From positions 1 to 48,353 of the forward strand of contig NZ_BONE01000059.1 in NCBI RefSeq assembly GCF_016862555.1: a stretch of DNA of 48,353 bases, in the 5' to 3' direction. Position 1 is the stretch's first letter; every line of letters starts with the position of its first letter. Below the pieces are notes generated by a model. That model had not been told where the DNA came from and did no database searches. It was given only the letters and a program-made list of their open reading frames with translations. A program made the position numbers and the translations under genes. Below are positions 26,741 to 35,289 of the stretch, in pieces. Source of the DNA: Asanoa siamensis (GTDB lineage Bacteria; Actinomycetota; Actinomycetes; Mycobacteriales; Micromonosporaceae).

Positions 26741-29481
26741 CCCGGATTGCCGCCGCCGGTGAGGATCCGCAGCGCGTCGATCATGCCGACCGAGGTCGTC
26801 TTGTTGACGATGCGGATCGTGTGCTGGCCGTTGGTCAACCCCGTCCGGCTCCAGACCACCTGTTGCGCCTGGCGCGCGCCGCTGACGTTGAGGTTGACGT
26901 TGGCCTGGAACGCGCCGTCGAGGTAGACGTCGACGTTGCCCATGTCGCTGAACCGCTCGGAGAGATATTCCACGCCCGTGCCGGTGAACGTGTAGGACGC
27001 CTCCGCGTTGACGGTGGTGCTGTGGTGGGTGTCGTCGTTGTAGTCGCCGTAGCCGCGGGCCGTGGTCAGGTGCCAGTTCGGGCCGTAGGTCAGGTCGGTG
27101 TTGTTGACCAGCCCGCCCTGACCGGCCGGGCCGAGGCCGAACGTGGAGGCGGTGCCGGAGAGCGACTTGACGCCCTGGTTGGCCGTGCCGGTCAGGGTGG
27201 TCGCGGAGTAGGAGGTCAGCGGCTTGGCCACCCGCTCCACCACGTAGCTGGTGTTCGCCGCCGTCGCCCAGGTCACCTCGGCCGCCGAGACCGTGGTGAG
27301 GATGGCGTTGTCGCTGGTGCGGCGCACCCGGATCTGCTGGGTGCCCCACGGGTTGACGACCCGGGCCTGCTTGCCGTGCAGGCTGCGGACGCCTACATAT
27401 TTGGTCTCCTGGGCCTCGCGCTCCGCGCTGACCAGGAAGCCGTCCTTGGCCAGCAACGTGAACTTGCCGACGAAGCCGGAGTCCGACGGGATCGCGGGGA
27501 ACACCCGGATCTTGTCGTTGTACGACTGCATCAGGGACTCGTTCATCGCCGCGAGGTGGATGCCGATGTACTCGTACACCCCGTTGGTGTTGTTGGTCAT
27601 GCCGTTGGGGTAGTTCTGGTACTTCTGCAGCATCGTCTTCATGCCGGCCTGTGCCTGCGGGCCGAGCCCGAGCCGGGCCGCGTGCACGTGGTCGTTGGCC
27701 CAGACGTTGCCGTAGGGGTGCGGCCGCACGTTCCACGTGGTGATGCTGGTCTGGTGGTCAGGGAAGCCGATGCCGCTCTGGTCGTAGGGCCAGACGAGCT
27801 CCAGCGCGACGTTCTCGCCGTTGCGGGTCGGTGACGTCGGTGGGTCGTGCGGCAGGTAGGCGCCGTTGGAGATCTGGTAGGGAGCCAGGTTGTTCAGCAC
27901 GTCCTGCCAGCCGGCCCGCAGTCCACTGTCGAGCCCGAGCTGCGTCGACACCTGGATCGTCAACGGGTAGAGCAACCGGATCGCGGCCAGGTCGGTGAGC
28001 GCGTTCTTCACGTCCCAGTAGGTCTCGTGCGCGTTGGAGCTCGCCATGTAGTACTGCGCCCCGTTGCGGGACAGCCGGTTCTGGTAGAACCGCGCCGCGT
28101 CCCGCATGAACGGGTAGGCGACGTCCCGCAGGTAGGCCGCGTCGTTCGTGTACCGGTAGTAGAGGTACATGTTGTAGGCGGCCTCGGTGCCCGTCGAGTA
28201 GGTGTCGTTGACGAAGTCGCTGTTGATGGTGCCGCGGGCGTTGCCGTCCCAGCCCATCGTCTCGGGCACCCAGAGCGAGTCGGTGCCGTACCGCGTCTGC
28301 GTGTAGCTCTTCATCGCGGCGTAGTTGCGGGAGTAGAGGTTGTTGAACGTCCGCATCAGCTCCGTATGGTTCGAGCTGTAGAACGAGTTGTAGACGTCGC
28401 GTTGGTTCCAGTACCAGTAGCCGTTGGACCACTTGGAGTTGTCCTGGGTGGCCCGGAAGTTGCCGTTGATGAAGTGCAACGGGTAGTTGCCGTAGCCGCC
28501 GGCCGCGATCATGTAGGTGAACAGGTAGTAGGCGTTCTCCAGGTAGTCGTTGTCGGCGCTGCCGCCGTACTGCACGAACGACTTGGCCCAGAACGCGTGC
28601 CACCAGTTCTTGTAGGCGTTCAGCGTGCTGGTGTAGCCGGCCGCCTTGACCGCCGCGAGTTGGTTGCGGGCCTGCTGCACCGAGTTCTGCCCGGGCGAGT
28701 TGACCCGACTGGCAGCGGTGAACCAGATCGTGTAGCTCGAGGTCGGCGTGATGTTCAGCCGCACCCGGGTGCCGTTGACGGTCTGCGCCGTGTAGCTCGC
28801 GCCCTCGACGGTCGCGGCGAACGTGTAGCCGAAGTTGTTGGGGTCGGCCTGGCCGCGGGACAGGCCCACGCCGGTCGAGTCGGCGAACGTGCTCACCGTG
28901 CGCCAGGTCGTCAGGTTCGGCACGTCGGCGATGTTCTGGACGGTGTTCATGTCCCAGAGCGACAGGTCGAGCCCGATGCTGGACACGCCCGGCCGGGAGT
29001 CCTCGACGTGGATGCCCATCACCTCGGAGTTGGGCGCGCCGAAGACGGTCACCGTGCGGTTGCTGTCGTACTTGGTGGTCAGCGTGCCGTCGTAGAGCGA
29101 CAGCCGCTGCTGGAACGTGCTGTAGCCGGTGTCCATCTGCGGCGACGTGGAGAGGTTCAGGTTGCCGGCCGCGTAGGTCGACTGCTGCGCCAGGTCCACA
29201 CCGGACACCTGGGCGGTCAGCCCGTTCTGGTTCCACACCATCGCGCCCGTGCGGCCGTTGCCGACGGTCAGCCCGTGCAGCGGGTTGGTGTTGGGGCGGT
29301 TGTAGACGACGTCGTGCTTCGACAGGTAGTTGGCGTAGTCGACGTTGAGCGCGCCGGTGCCCGCGTTGTAGGCGGCATCGGTGGGTGCCGCACCGGCCGG
29401 GTTCGACGCGACGGCGACGAGGCCGCCCGTCGCTAGGAGGACGAGCACGCTGGCCCGCACAATCGGCGAACGCACCTTCAT
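26347..29481 (-). CDS. Secreted GH95-like glycoside hydrolase with fascin-like trefoil
   Basis: A 1044-residue secreted protein. Signal peptide 1 to ~31. An N-terminal beta-sandwich (~45-290; HDVVYNRPNTNPLHGLTVGN, then GRTGAMVW) resembles the GH95/DUF5703 N-domain. A large alpha-helical barrel follows (~300-700; WSNGYWYWNQRDVYNSFYSS, then the WGNA-like MGWDGNARGT region), consistent with an (alpha/alpha)6 GH95-type catalytic domain. Then come a beta domain, a jelly-roll module (~790-910, SYTFTGTGVEYL) and a fascin-like trefoil (~915-1044). GH95 enzymes are alpha-L-fucosidases or galactosidases, which fits FucD nearby, but the exact family and catalytic residues were not proved here. It is first in the secreted-enzyme series; the ATG has AAGGGA upstream. 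Confidence 0.75.
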   Translation of the reverse strand: MKVRSPIVRASVLVLLATGGLVAVASNPAGAAPTDAAYNAGTGALNVDYANYLSKHDVVYNRPNTNPLHGLTVGNGRTGAMVWNQNGLTAQVSGVDLAQQSTYAAGNLNLSTSPQMDTGYSTFQQRLSLYDGTLTTKYDSNRTVTVFGAPNSEVMGIHVEDSRPGVSSIGLDLSLWDMNTVQNIADVPNLTTWRTVSTFADSTGVGLSRGQADPNNFGYTFAATVEGASYTAQTVNGTRVRLNITPTSSYTIWFTAASRVNSPGQNSVQQARNQLAAVKAAGYTSTLNAYKNWWHAFWAKSFVQYGGSADNDYLENAYYLFTYMIAAGGYGNYPLHFINGNFRATQDNSKWSNGYWYWNQRDVYNSFYSSNHTELMRTFNNLYSRNYAAMKSYTQTRYGTDSLWVPETMGWDGNARGTINSDFVNDTYSTGTEAAYNMYLYYRYTNDAAYLRDVAYPFMRDAARFYQNRLSRNGAQYYMASSNAHETYWDVKNALTDLAAIRLLYPLTIQVSTQLGLDSGLRAGWQDVLNNLAPYQISNGAYLPHDPPTSPTRNGENVALELVWPYDQSGIGFPDHQTSITTWNVRPHPYGNVWANDHVHAARLGLGPQAQAGMKTMLQKYQNYPNGMTNNTNGVYEYIGIHLAAMNESLMQSYNDKIRVFPAIPSDSGFVGKFTLLAKDGFLVSAEREAQETKYVGVRSLHGKQARVVNPWGTQQIRVRRTSDNAILTTVSAAEVTWATAANTSYVVERVAKPLTSYSATTLTGTANQGVKSLSGTASTFGLGPAGQGGLVNNTDLTYGPNWHLTTARGYGDYNDDTHHSTTVNAEASYTFTGTGVEYLSERFSDMGNVDVYLDGAFQANVNLNVSGARQAQQVVWSRTGLTNGQHTIRIVNKTTSVGMIDALRILTGGGNPGTGGTALRAGANNLYVTAASATTPLIANGTTIGGTQRFDVVDLGGGNVALRSRANNQFVCAEGAGAQALVANRASAGAWETFARVNNSDGTISLRATVNNKYVVAENGGAGNLIANRDAIGPWEKFTLVAG

Positions 29482-29514
29482 CCGACACGATCCCTTCTAG
29501 ATCGTTTCGTCCGG

Positions 29515-29536
29515 TGCCCATCCGCCGAAATGGGCA
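29515..29536 (-). promoter_or_regulatory. Small hairpin in the GH95-like 5' leader
   Basis: TGCCCAT (29515-29521) / ATGGGCA (29530-29536), 7-bp stem with 8-nt loop, 33 bp upstream of the GH95-like start. It could be an operator or a leader hairpin; function unknown. Confidence 0.3.
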
Positions 29537-29563
29537 TCGACCTTCATCTGTGACGTGTAGTCA

Positions 29564-29574
29564 ACATTGGATGT
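29564..29574. promoter_or_regulatory. ACATTGGATGT operator-like motif upstream of the GH95-like gene
   Basis: ACAT-TGG-ATGT is a small palindrome 82 bp upstream of the GH95-like start. Its ATTGGATGT core matches the ATCCGATGT and TCGGATGT cores in front of the FucD operon. It is a candidate shared site for the locus GntR regulator. Confidence 0.4.
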
Positions 29575-29715
29575 CTCGCGCCGTCAATCCCCGAACTTCG
29601 ATGCCTGGCCCCCAGGTTCTTCCCTAGCAGGTCGGAAGACATCGGAGGTATGGTCGCGCCGACGATTTGGGCACATAGCGTGCCGGACACCCCAGATCGC
29701 ACTAACGTGAGAGGC

Positions 29716-31032
29716 ATGGCTCGTCCCAGGGTGGTCATCGTCGGCGGCGGCTTCGCCGGTTTCCATGCCGCGCACAAACTGACCCGGCTCGCCCGCGGGC
29801 GGGCGGACATCACGCTGATCAACCCGACGGACTATCTCCTCTACGTCCCGCTGCTGCCCGAGGTGGCGGTCGGGGTGCTGGAGCCGCCGCAGATCGCGGT
29901 CTCGCTCACCTCGTCACTGCCCCGCGTGCGGCTGGTGCTCGGGGAGGCACACTCCCTCGACCTCGAGCAGAACCGGGTCCACTTCAAGAACCCCGAGGGT
30001 CGCGACGGGCACGTCCCGTACGACCGCCTGGTCATCGCCCTGGGCAGCGTCAACAAGCTCCTGCCGATCCCCGGGGTCGCCGACCACGCGCACGGCTTCC
30101 GCGGCATCCCGGAGGCACTGTTCCTGCACGACCACATGGTCCGCCAGATCGAGTTGGCGTTGACCGAGCCCGATCCGGGCGAGTGCGCGGCCCGGTGCAC
30201 CTTCGTCGTCGTGGGCGCCGGCTACACCGGCACCGAGGTCGCGGCGCACGGCGTGCAGTTCACCGACATGGTGGCCAAGCAGAAGAAGGCGCCGATCAAG
30301 CCCAAGTGGGTGCTGCTCGACCTGGCCAAGCGGGTGCTGCCGGAGCTCGACGAGCGGATGTCCAAGGACGCCGACCGGGTGCTGCGCGAGCGCGGCGTCG
30401 AGGTGCTGATGGGCACCTCGGTGGAGGAGGCCATGTACGACGGCGTCCGGCTGACCGACGGCCGCTACATCCCGACCCGCACGCTCGTCTGGTGCGTCGG
30501 CGTCCGCCCCGACCCGGTCGTCGAGGACCTGGGCCTGCCCACGAACCACGGCCGCATAGTGGTCGACGAATACCTGAACGTGCCGGGCCATCCCCGGGTC
30601 TACGCGATCGGGGACGCGGCGGCGGTGCCCGACCCGGAGAACCCGGGGCGGGCCACCCCGATGACCGCCCAGCACGCGGTGCGGCACGGCAAGCAGGTCG
30701 CGAAGAACATCGCCGCCGAATATGGCACGGGCAGGCGCAAGCCCTACCGGCACCGCGACCTGGGCTTCGTGGTCGACCTCGGCGGGCTGGACGCGACCGC
30801 CAACCCGCTCGGCGTCCATCTCTCGGGCCTGCCGGGCATGGCCGCGACCCGCGGCTATCACCTGCTCTCGCTGCCCCGCAACCGGATCCGGGTGGTCGGC
30901 GACTGGCTCCTGCACGCGTTCCTGCCGCGGCACGCGGTGCAGCTCGGCCTGATCCGCGCGCCCGAGGTGCCGCTCGACAACGCGGCCCCGGAGCTGCCGG
31001 TGCGCCGGCCGGTGCCGAGCCGGTCCCAGTAG
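29716..31032 (+). CDS. Type II NADH dehydrogenase
   Basis: A 438-residue flavoprotein of the Ndh family, which passes electrons from NADH to quinone at the inner face of the membrane without pumping protons. FAD-binding motif VVIVGGGFAGFHAA at the N-terminus; a second Rossmann motif VVVGAGYTGTEVAA for NADH near residue 165; the FAD-contacting YAIGDAAAVPDPE near residue 295. The C-terminal region with LLHAFLPRHAVQL fits the membrane-contact segment. Start ATG 29716 is chosen because MARPRVVIVGGG begins the domain directly; an ATG at 29650 would add 22 residues with a ribosome site only 1 nt away. It is divergent from the GH95-like gene and convergent with the acyl-CoA synthetase. Confidence 0.9.
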   Translation: MARPRVVIVGGGFAGFHAAHKLTRLARGRADITLINPTDYLLYVPLLPEVAVGVLEPPQIAVSLTSSLPRVRLVLGEAHSLDLEQNRVHFKNPEGRDGHVPYDRLVIALGSVNKLLPIPGVADHAHGFRGIPEALFLHDHMVRQIELALTEPDPGECAARCTFVVVGAGYTGTEVAAHGVQFTDMVAKQKKAPIKPKWVLLDLAKRVLPELDERMSKDADRVLRERGVEVLMGTSVEEAMYDGVRLTDGRYIPTRTLVWCVGVRPDPVVEDLGLPTNHGRIVVDEYLNVPGHPRVYAIGDAAAVPDPENPGRATPMTAQHAVRHGKQVAKNIAAEYGTGRRKPYRHRDLGFVVDLGGLDATANPLGVHLSGLPGMAATRGYHLLSLPRNRIRVVGDWLLHAFLPRHAVQLGLIRAPEVPLDNAAPELPVRRPVPSRSQ

Positions 31033-31036
31033 CGTC

Positions 31037-32902
31037 TCACGGCGCCAGCAGCGGGCGCAGGGCGTCCAGCACGGTCGGGTCCTCGATCGTCGACGGGACG
31101 GGCTCGTCGGTGTTGCCCGCGGCGAGCCCGCGCATCGTCTTGCGGAGGATCTTGCCCGAGCGGGTCTTCGGCAGCGCGGTCACGACGTCCACGCGGCGCA
31201 GCGCGGCGATCCCGCCGATCCGCTCGCGGACCAGCGCCTTCAGCTCGGCCTCGAGGTCGCCGGGCTCGGCGCCGGCCTTGAGCACGACCAGCGCCCGCGG
31301 CACCTGGCCCTTGAGGTCGTCGGCGACGCCGATCACGGCGCACTCGGCGACCGCCGGGTGGGCGGCCAGGACCTGCTCGATCGCGCCCGTGGAGAGGCGG
31401 TGGCCGGCCACGTTGATCACGTCGTCGGTGCGGCCCATGACGAACAGGTAGCCGTCCTCGTCGAGGTAGCCACCGTCGCCGGTCAGGTAGTGCCCGGGAT
31501 GGGCGCTCAGGTAGGACGCCACGTAGCGCTCGTCGTCCTGCCAGAGCGTGGGCAGCGTGCCCGGCGGCAGGGGCAGCCTGATCACGATCTGCCCCTCGCG
31601 GGCCGGCTCGCCGTCGTCGTCGACGACGCGGACGTCGTAGCCGGGCATCGGCACGGTCGCGGAGCCCGGCCGCGGCGGGTGCGGCTCGAGGCCCATCGGG
31701 TTGGCCGCCACGGGCCAGCCCGTCTCTGTCTGCCACCAGTGGTCGACGACCGGGATGCCCAGCCGGTCGCCGGCCCAGGCGTACGTCTCCGGGTCGAGCC
31801 GCTCGCCGGCCAGGAACAGGTAGCGCAGCTTCCGCAGGTCGTACCGGTCGAGGTGGGCGCCGGTCGGGTCGTCGCGGCGGATCGCCCGGAACGCGGTCGG
31901 CGCCGTGAACATGGTCTTGACCTCGTGCTCCGCCGCCACGCGCCAGAACGCACCGGCGTCGGGGGTGCCGACCGGCTTGCCCTCGTAGAGCACCGAGGTG
32001 CAGCCGGTGAGCAGCGGCCCGTACACGATGTAGGAATGCCCGACGACCCATCCGATGTCTGAGGCGGTCCACATCGTCTCGCCCGGATGCGTGTCGTAGA
32101 CGTGCCGCATGCTCCACCGCAGCGCGACCGCGTGGCCGCCGTTGTCGCGCACCACGCCCTTGGGCCGGGCCGTCGTGCCCGAGGTGTAGAGGATGTAGAG
32201 CGGGTCGGTCGCCGCCACCGGCACGCACGCGACGGGCTCCGCCTCGCCGAGCGCCGCGTCCCAGTCGACGTCGCGGCCGGCCCGCGGGGTGGCCGGCGCC
32301 TGCGGGCGCTGCAGCACCACCACGCTGCGGGGTCGGTGCTCGGCCTGGGCCAGCGCCTCGTCGACGATCGGCAGGTACTCCACGATCCGCTTGACCTCGA
32401 TGCCGCAGGACGCGGTGACCAGCACGGTCGGCCGGGCGTGGTCGATCCGGGCGGCGAGCTCGCGCGGCGCGAAGCCCCCGAACACCACCGAGTGCACGGC
32501 GCCGAGCCGGGCGCAGGCCAGCATCGCCACGACCGCCTCCGGCACCATCGGCATGTAGATCACCACGCGGTCGCCGCGGCCGACGCCGAGATGCCGGAGC
32601 ACGCCGGCGAAGCGCGCGGTGCGGTCCAGCAGCTCGCGGTAGGTCAGGGTGCGCCGGCTGTCGGTGACCGGGCTGTCGTACTCGATCGCGGCCTGCTCGC
32701 CCCGCCCGTCCCGGACGTGCCGGTCGAGCGCGTTGAAGCAGGTGTTCAGCTCGCCGTCCGGGAACCACCGGTAGAACGGCGCCGCGCTGTCGTCGAGCAC
32801 GGTGCGGGGCGGGCGGTGCCACTCGATCTCGCGGGCGGCGGCGCCCCAGAAGGCGGCCGGGTCGGTCAGGCTCGTCCGGTACGCGTCGGCATAGGCACCC
32901 AT
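31037..32902 (-). CDS. Propionyl-CoA synthetase-like acyl-CoA ligase
   Basis: A 621-residue ATP-dependent acyl-CoA ligase of the acetyl/propionyl-CoA synthetase group. It follows E. coli PrpE nearly end to end: N-terminal AYRTSLTDPAAFW, SVVFGGFA, ILYTSGTTARPKGVVRD, ASDIGWVVGHSYIVYGPLL, GRTDDVINVAGHRLS and the C-terminal PKTRSGKILRKT, whose Lys is the acylation-regulated residue. The P-loop has A-R where G-K is usual. It probably activates propionate to propionyl-CoA. The start at 32902 matches the PrpE N-terminus; upstream in-frame ATGs at 32992 and 33097 would add unrelated sequence. It is divergent from the TauE gene and convergent with the NADH dehydrogenase, 4 bp away. Confidence 0.88.
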   Translation of the reverse strand: MGAYADAYRTSLTDPAAFWGAAAREIEWHRPPRTVLDDSAAPFYRWFPDGELNTCFNALDRHVRDGRGEQAAIEYDSPVTDSRRTLTYRELLDRTARFAGVLRHLGVGRGDRVVIYMPMVPEAVVAMLACARLGAVHSVVFGGFAPRELAARIDHARPTVLVTASCGIEVKRIVEYLPIVDEALAQAEHRPRSVVVLQRPQAPATPRAGRDVDWDAALGEAEPVACVPVAATDPLYILYTSGTTARPKGVVRDNGGHAVALRWSMRHVYDTHPGETMWTASDIGWVVGHSYIVYGPLLTGCTSVLYEGKPVGTPDAGAFWRVAAEHEVKTMFTAPTAFRAIRRDDPTGAHLDRYDLRKLRYLFLAGERLDPETYAWAGDRLGIPVVDHWWQTETGWPVAANPMGLEPHPPRPGSATVPMPGYDVRVVDDDGEPAREGQIVIRLPLPPGTLPTLWQDDERYVASYLSAHPGHYLTGDGGYLDEDGYLFVMGRTDDVINVAGHRLSTGAIEQVLAAHPAVAECAVIGVADDLKGQVPRALVVLKAGAEPGDLEAELKALVRERIGGIAALRRVDVVTALPKTRSGKILRKTMRGLAAGNTDEPVPSTIEDPTVLDALRPLLAP

Positions 32903-32956
32903 CCGCCCATCATCGGCCCTTCGCGGCGTTTCGGCGCGCTCGTGGTTCCTGGGTTT

Positions 32957-32997
32957 TGAGACAGTACTTGCTCCTTCACCGACCGGATACATATTCT
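32957..32997 (+). promoter_or_regulatory. Possible promoter region for the TauE gene
   Basis: A/T-rich patch between the divergent PrpE and TauE genes. TTGCTC (32968-32973) and TATTCT (32992-32997) are spaced 18 bp, a possible vegetative promoter 33 bp upstream of the GTG start. Weak match only. Confidence 0.25.
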
Positions 32998-33029
32998 CTA
33001 CCGACAAACTAGGGAAAGGCGGTGGCACG

Positions 33030-33941
33030 GTGCGCAAGCTGGTTCTCCTGGCACTCGTCGGGCTCGGCGCCCAGCTCGTCGACGGCAGCCTGGGCATGGC
33101 CTACGGCGTCACGTCGACGACGCTCCTGCTCGCGATCGGCACCAACCCGGCCGCCGCGTCGGCCACGGTCCACCTGGCCGAGATCGGCACCACCCTGGTC
33201 TCCGGCGCCTCCCACTGGCGCTTCGGCAACGTCGACTGGAAGGTCGTCGCCAAGATCGGCATCCCGGGCGCGATCGGCGCCTTCGCCGGCGCGACGTTCC
33301 TGTCGAACCTGTCCACCGAGACGGCCGCGCCGCTGATGTCGATCATCCTGCTGGCGCTCGGTCTCTACATCCTGACCCGGTTCACCGTCTCCGGCCTGCC
33401 CAAGGGCAACCTCGGCAAGCCGCTGCGCAAGCGGTTCCTCACCCCGCTCGGCCTGGTCGCCGGCTTCGTCGACTCCACCGGTGGCGGCGGCTGGGGCCCC
33501 GTGGGCACCCCGGCGATCCTCGCCAGCGGGCGGCTGGAGCCGCGCAAGACGATCGGCTCGATCGACACGAGCGAGTTCCTGGTCGCGATCGCGGCCAGCA
33601 TCGGCTTCATCGTCGGCATCGGCTCCGAGCAGATCAACTTCGGCTGGGTCCTCGCGCTGCTGGCCGGTGGCGTGATCGCCGCGCCGATCGCCGCCTGGCT
33701 GGTCCGGCACATCCCGCCGCGGGTGCTCGGCTCCGCCGTCGGCGGCGTCATCATCCTGACGAACAGCCGGACGCTGCTGCGCAGCGACTGGATCGACGCC
33801 TCGGACGGCGTGCGCTACACGGTGTACGCGGTGATCTACGCGGCCTGGGCCGCGGCGGTGGCCTATTCGGTGCGGGCGCACCTGGCCGCCAACCGCGCGG
33901 CCGCCGCGGAAGCCCCCGCCCCGCAGGCGGCCCGCGTCTAA
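33030..33941 (+). CDS. TauE/SafE-family membrane transporter
   Basis: A 303-residue membrane protein with about eight hydrophobic segments. The two TauE/SafE half-repeats are visible: LGAQLVDGSLGMAYGVTSTT near the start and LGLVAGFVDSTGGGGWGPVGTP near residue 140. Family members move sulfite, sulfoacetate, taurine-derived or other organic anions across the membrane; the substrate here is unknown. Start is GTG with AAGGCGG upstream. It ends in an Ala/Pro-rich cytoplasmic tail. A long hairpin terminator follows directly. Confidence 0.88.
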   Translation: MRKLVLLALVGLGAQLVDGSLGMAYGVTSTTLLLAIGTNPAAASATVHLAEIGTTLVSGASHWRFGNVDWKVVAKIGIPGAIGAFAGATFLSNLSTETAAPLMSIILLALGLYILTRFTVSGLPKGNLGKPLRKRFLTPLGLVAGFVDSTGGGGWGPVGTPAILASGRLEPRKTIGSIDTSEFLVAIAASIGFIVGIGSEQINFGWVLALLAGGVIAAPIAAWLVRHIPPRVLGSAVGGVIILTNSRTLLRSDWIDASDGVRYTVYAVIYAAWAAAVAYSVRAHLAANRAAAAEAPAPQAARV

Positions 33942-33945
33942 GGCG

Positions 33946-34003
33946 AAGGAACGGTCCGTTATTAACGCTGCTGAGCGGCGATGTTAATAACGGACCGTTC
34001 CTT
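33946..34003. terminator. Long perfect hairpin, GGAACGGTCCGTT family, copy 2
   Basis: A perfect 21-bp inverted repeat (33946-33966 / 33983-34003, arm beginning AAGGAACGGTCCGTTATT) with a 16-nt loop, filling the gap between two convergent stop codons. It serves both TauE and the endonuclease-like gene as a bidirectional terminator. It shares GGAACGGTCCGTT with the hairpin at 25035-25080. Confidence 0.85.
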
Positions 34004-35194
34004 TCACAGGTCGAGGTCGACCCAGACGGCGCCATGGTCGGAGGCGCCGTGCCGGCCCGCGGTGATCTCGTCGTAGACGGTCCACAGCTTCGGCGGCTTG
34101 ATGTTGCTCGGCGTGCCCCACAGCCCCTTGCGGAAGACGCCGCCGTCGACCACCCGCTCGGCCAGTTCCGGCGAGAGCAGGATGTAGTCGAGGCGGTTCT
34201 TCAGCGAGCACGACTGGAAGCTGCCGGGGCGCTCGTGGTCGACGTCCTTGTCACCGAAGAGCTGCGAGAACCTCTCGTGCCCGTACGCGTCGACCAGCGG
34301 CGAGCCCGGCCCGATCAGCGCCTCCAGGGTCGGGTGCCGGTCGCCGACGGGCCCCTTGTTGAGGTCGCCGAGCACCGCGACGAAGTCGGCGCCCTCGGCC
34401 CGCAGCCCGTCGTAGATCGCGCGGACCTCCTCGGCCTGCCGGGTGCGCAGCGGGTCCGGGTCGCCGCTGCTGAACGACTGGCTCTTGAGGTGGTTGAGCA
34501 GCAGGAACAGGTCCTGCCCGCCCGGCATCCGGAGCTGGTAGACCGGGCAGTCCCGGCTGAACAGCCGCTTGCCCTTGCGCTTGGGGTCGGGCACGTCGAC
34601 GTTGCTGCGCACCCAGCGCACCGTGACCCGGTCGGTGCAGAACAGCCCGACGTCGATGCCGCGCGGGTCGTTGCCGTCGACCAGCATGCAGTGCGCGAAC
34701 CGGTTGTCGAGCAGCTCCTCGTTGAACCGGGCGAGCGCGGGCCGGTTCTCGGCCTCGACGACGCAGAGCATGTCGGGGGCCAGGTCCTGGATCACCTTGG
34801 CGGTCATCCGGGTCGAGGTCTCGTCGACGGGCTCGACGGTCAGCTCGACCCAGCCGAGCCAGTCACCGCGCCCCTTCGCGACGATCCGCGGCGGTGCGTT
34901 GCCCGGCGCCGCGAGGAAGTCGCCGCGGTTCTCCCGCAGCAGCGCCCAGGCGTTGTCGAACTGGGCGGGGTTGAGGCGCAGGCCCTGCTCCGTCTCGACG
35001 AGCACGCGCAGGGTCGTCAGCGCCGTGAGCATCTCGGCCTTGTCCGGGTCGGAGTAGACCGGCTTGCTCGCGATGCGGTTGAAGGTCTCGAACGCGGAGA
35101 GGGCCGGCTGGCCCTCGTCACGGTCCTCGGTGTCGAGCGCCTTGGCGCGCGCGAACAGGTTCTCGACGTTGAACGTCGCCAGCCGGAGGGTCAC
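34004..35194 (-). CDS. Endonuclease/exonuclease/phosphatase-fold protein
   Basis: A 396-residue metal-dependent phosphoesterase fold protein. It starts RLATFNVENLF (Asn and Glu for Mg binding), has a central VVEAEN segment, NHLKSQ, GDLNKGP with catalytic Asp/Asn, and ends SDHGAVWVDLDL with the Asp-His pair. The substrate could be nucleic acid, a phosphoinositide-like ester or another phosphodiester; sequence does not decide. There is no signal peptide, so it acts inside the cell. Start is GTG. It is monocistronic and ends within the shared hairpin. Confidence 0.85.
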   Translation of the reverse strand: MTLRLATFNVENLFARAKALDTEDRDEGQPALSAFETFNRIASKPVYSDPDKAEMLTALTTLRVLVETEQGLRLNPAQFDNAWALLRENRGDFLAAPGNAPPRIVAKGRGDWLGWVELTVEPVDETSTRMTAKVIQDLAPDMLCVVEAENRPALARFNEELLDNRFAHCMLVDGNDPRGIDVGLFCTDRVTVRWVRSNVDVPDPKRKGKRLFSRDCPVYQLRMPGGQDLFLLLNHLKSQSFSSGDPDPLRTRQAEEVRAIYDGLRAEGADFVAVLGDLNKGPVGDRHPTLEALIGPGSPLVDAYGHERFSQLFGDKDVDHERPGSFQSCSLKNRLDYILLSPELAERVVDGGVFRKGLWGTPSNIKPPKLWTVYDEITAGRHGASDHGAVWVDLDL

Positions 35195-35289
35195 GCCCGC
35201 ACCGTACGACCGGGTTCGCCGCCGAAGTGTCGGCCGCCCGACGCGACCCTCGAAAGTGGCCTGTCAGCTCGCGGACGATGGCCACCCGG

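Noticed and set aside
29650-29715. Upstream ATG of the NADH dehydrogenase
   Set aside because: GGAGG lies only 1 nt before this ATG, which is too close, and the added 22 residues do not fit the family; the FAD motif follows directly from ATG 29716.
32056-32074. Another ATCCGATGTCT match to the glycan-locus motif
   Set aside because: It lies inside the PrpE-like coding sequence, away from any promoter, so chance is the simpler explanation.
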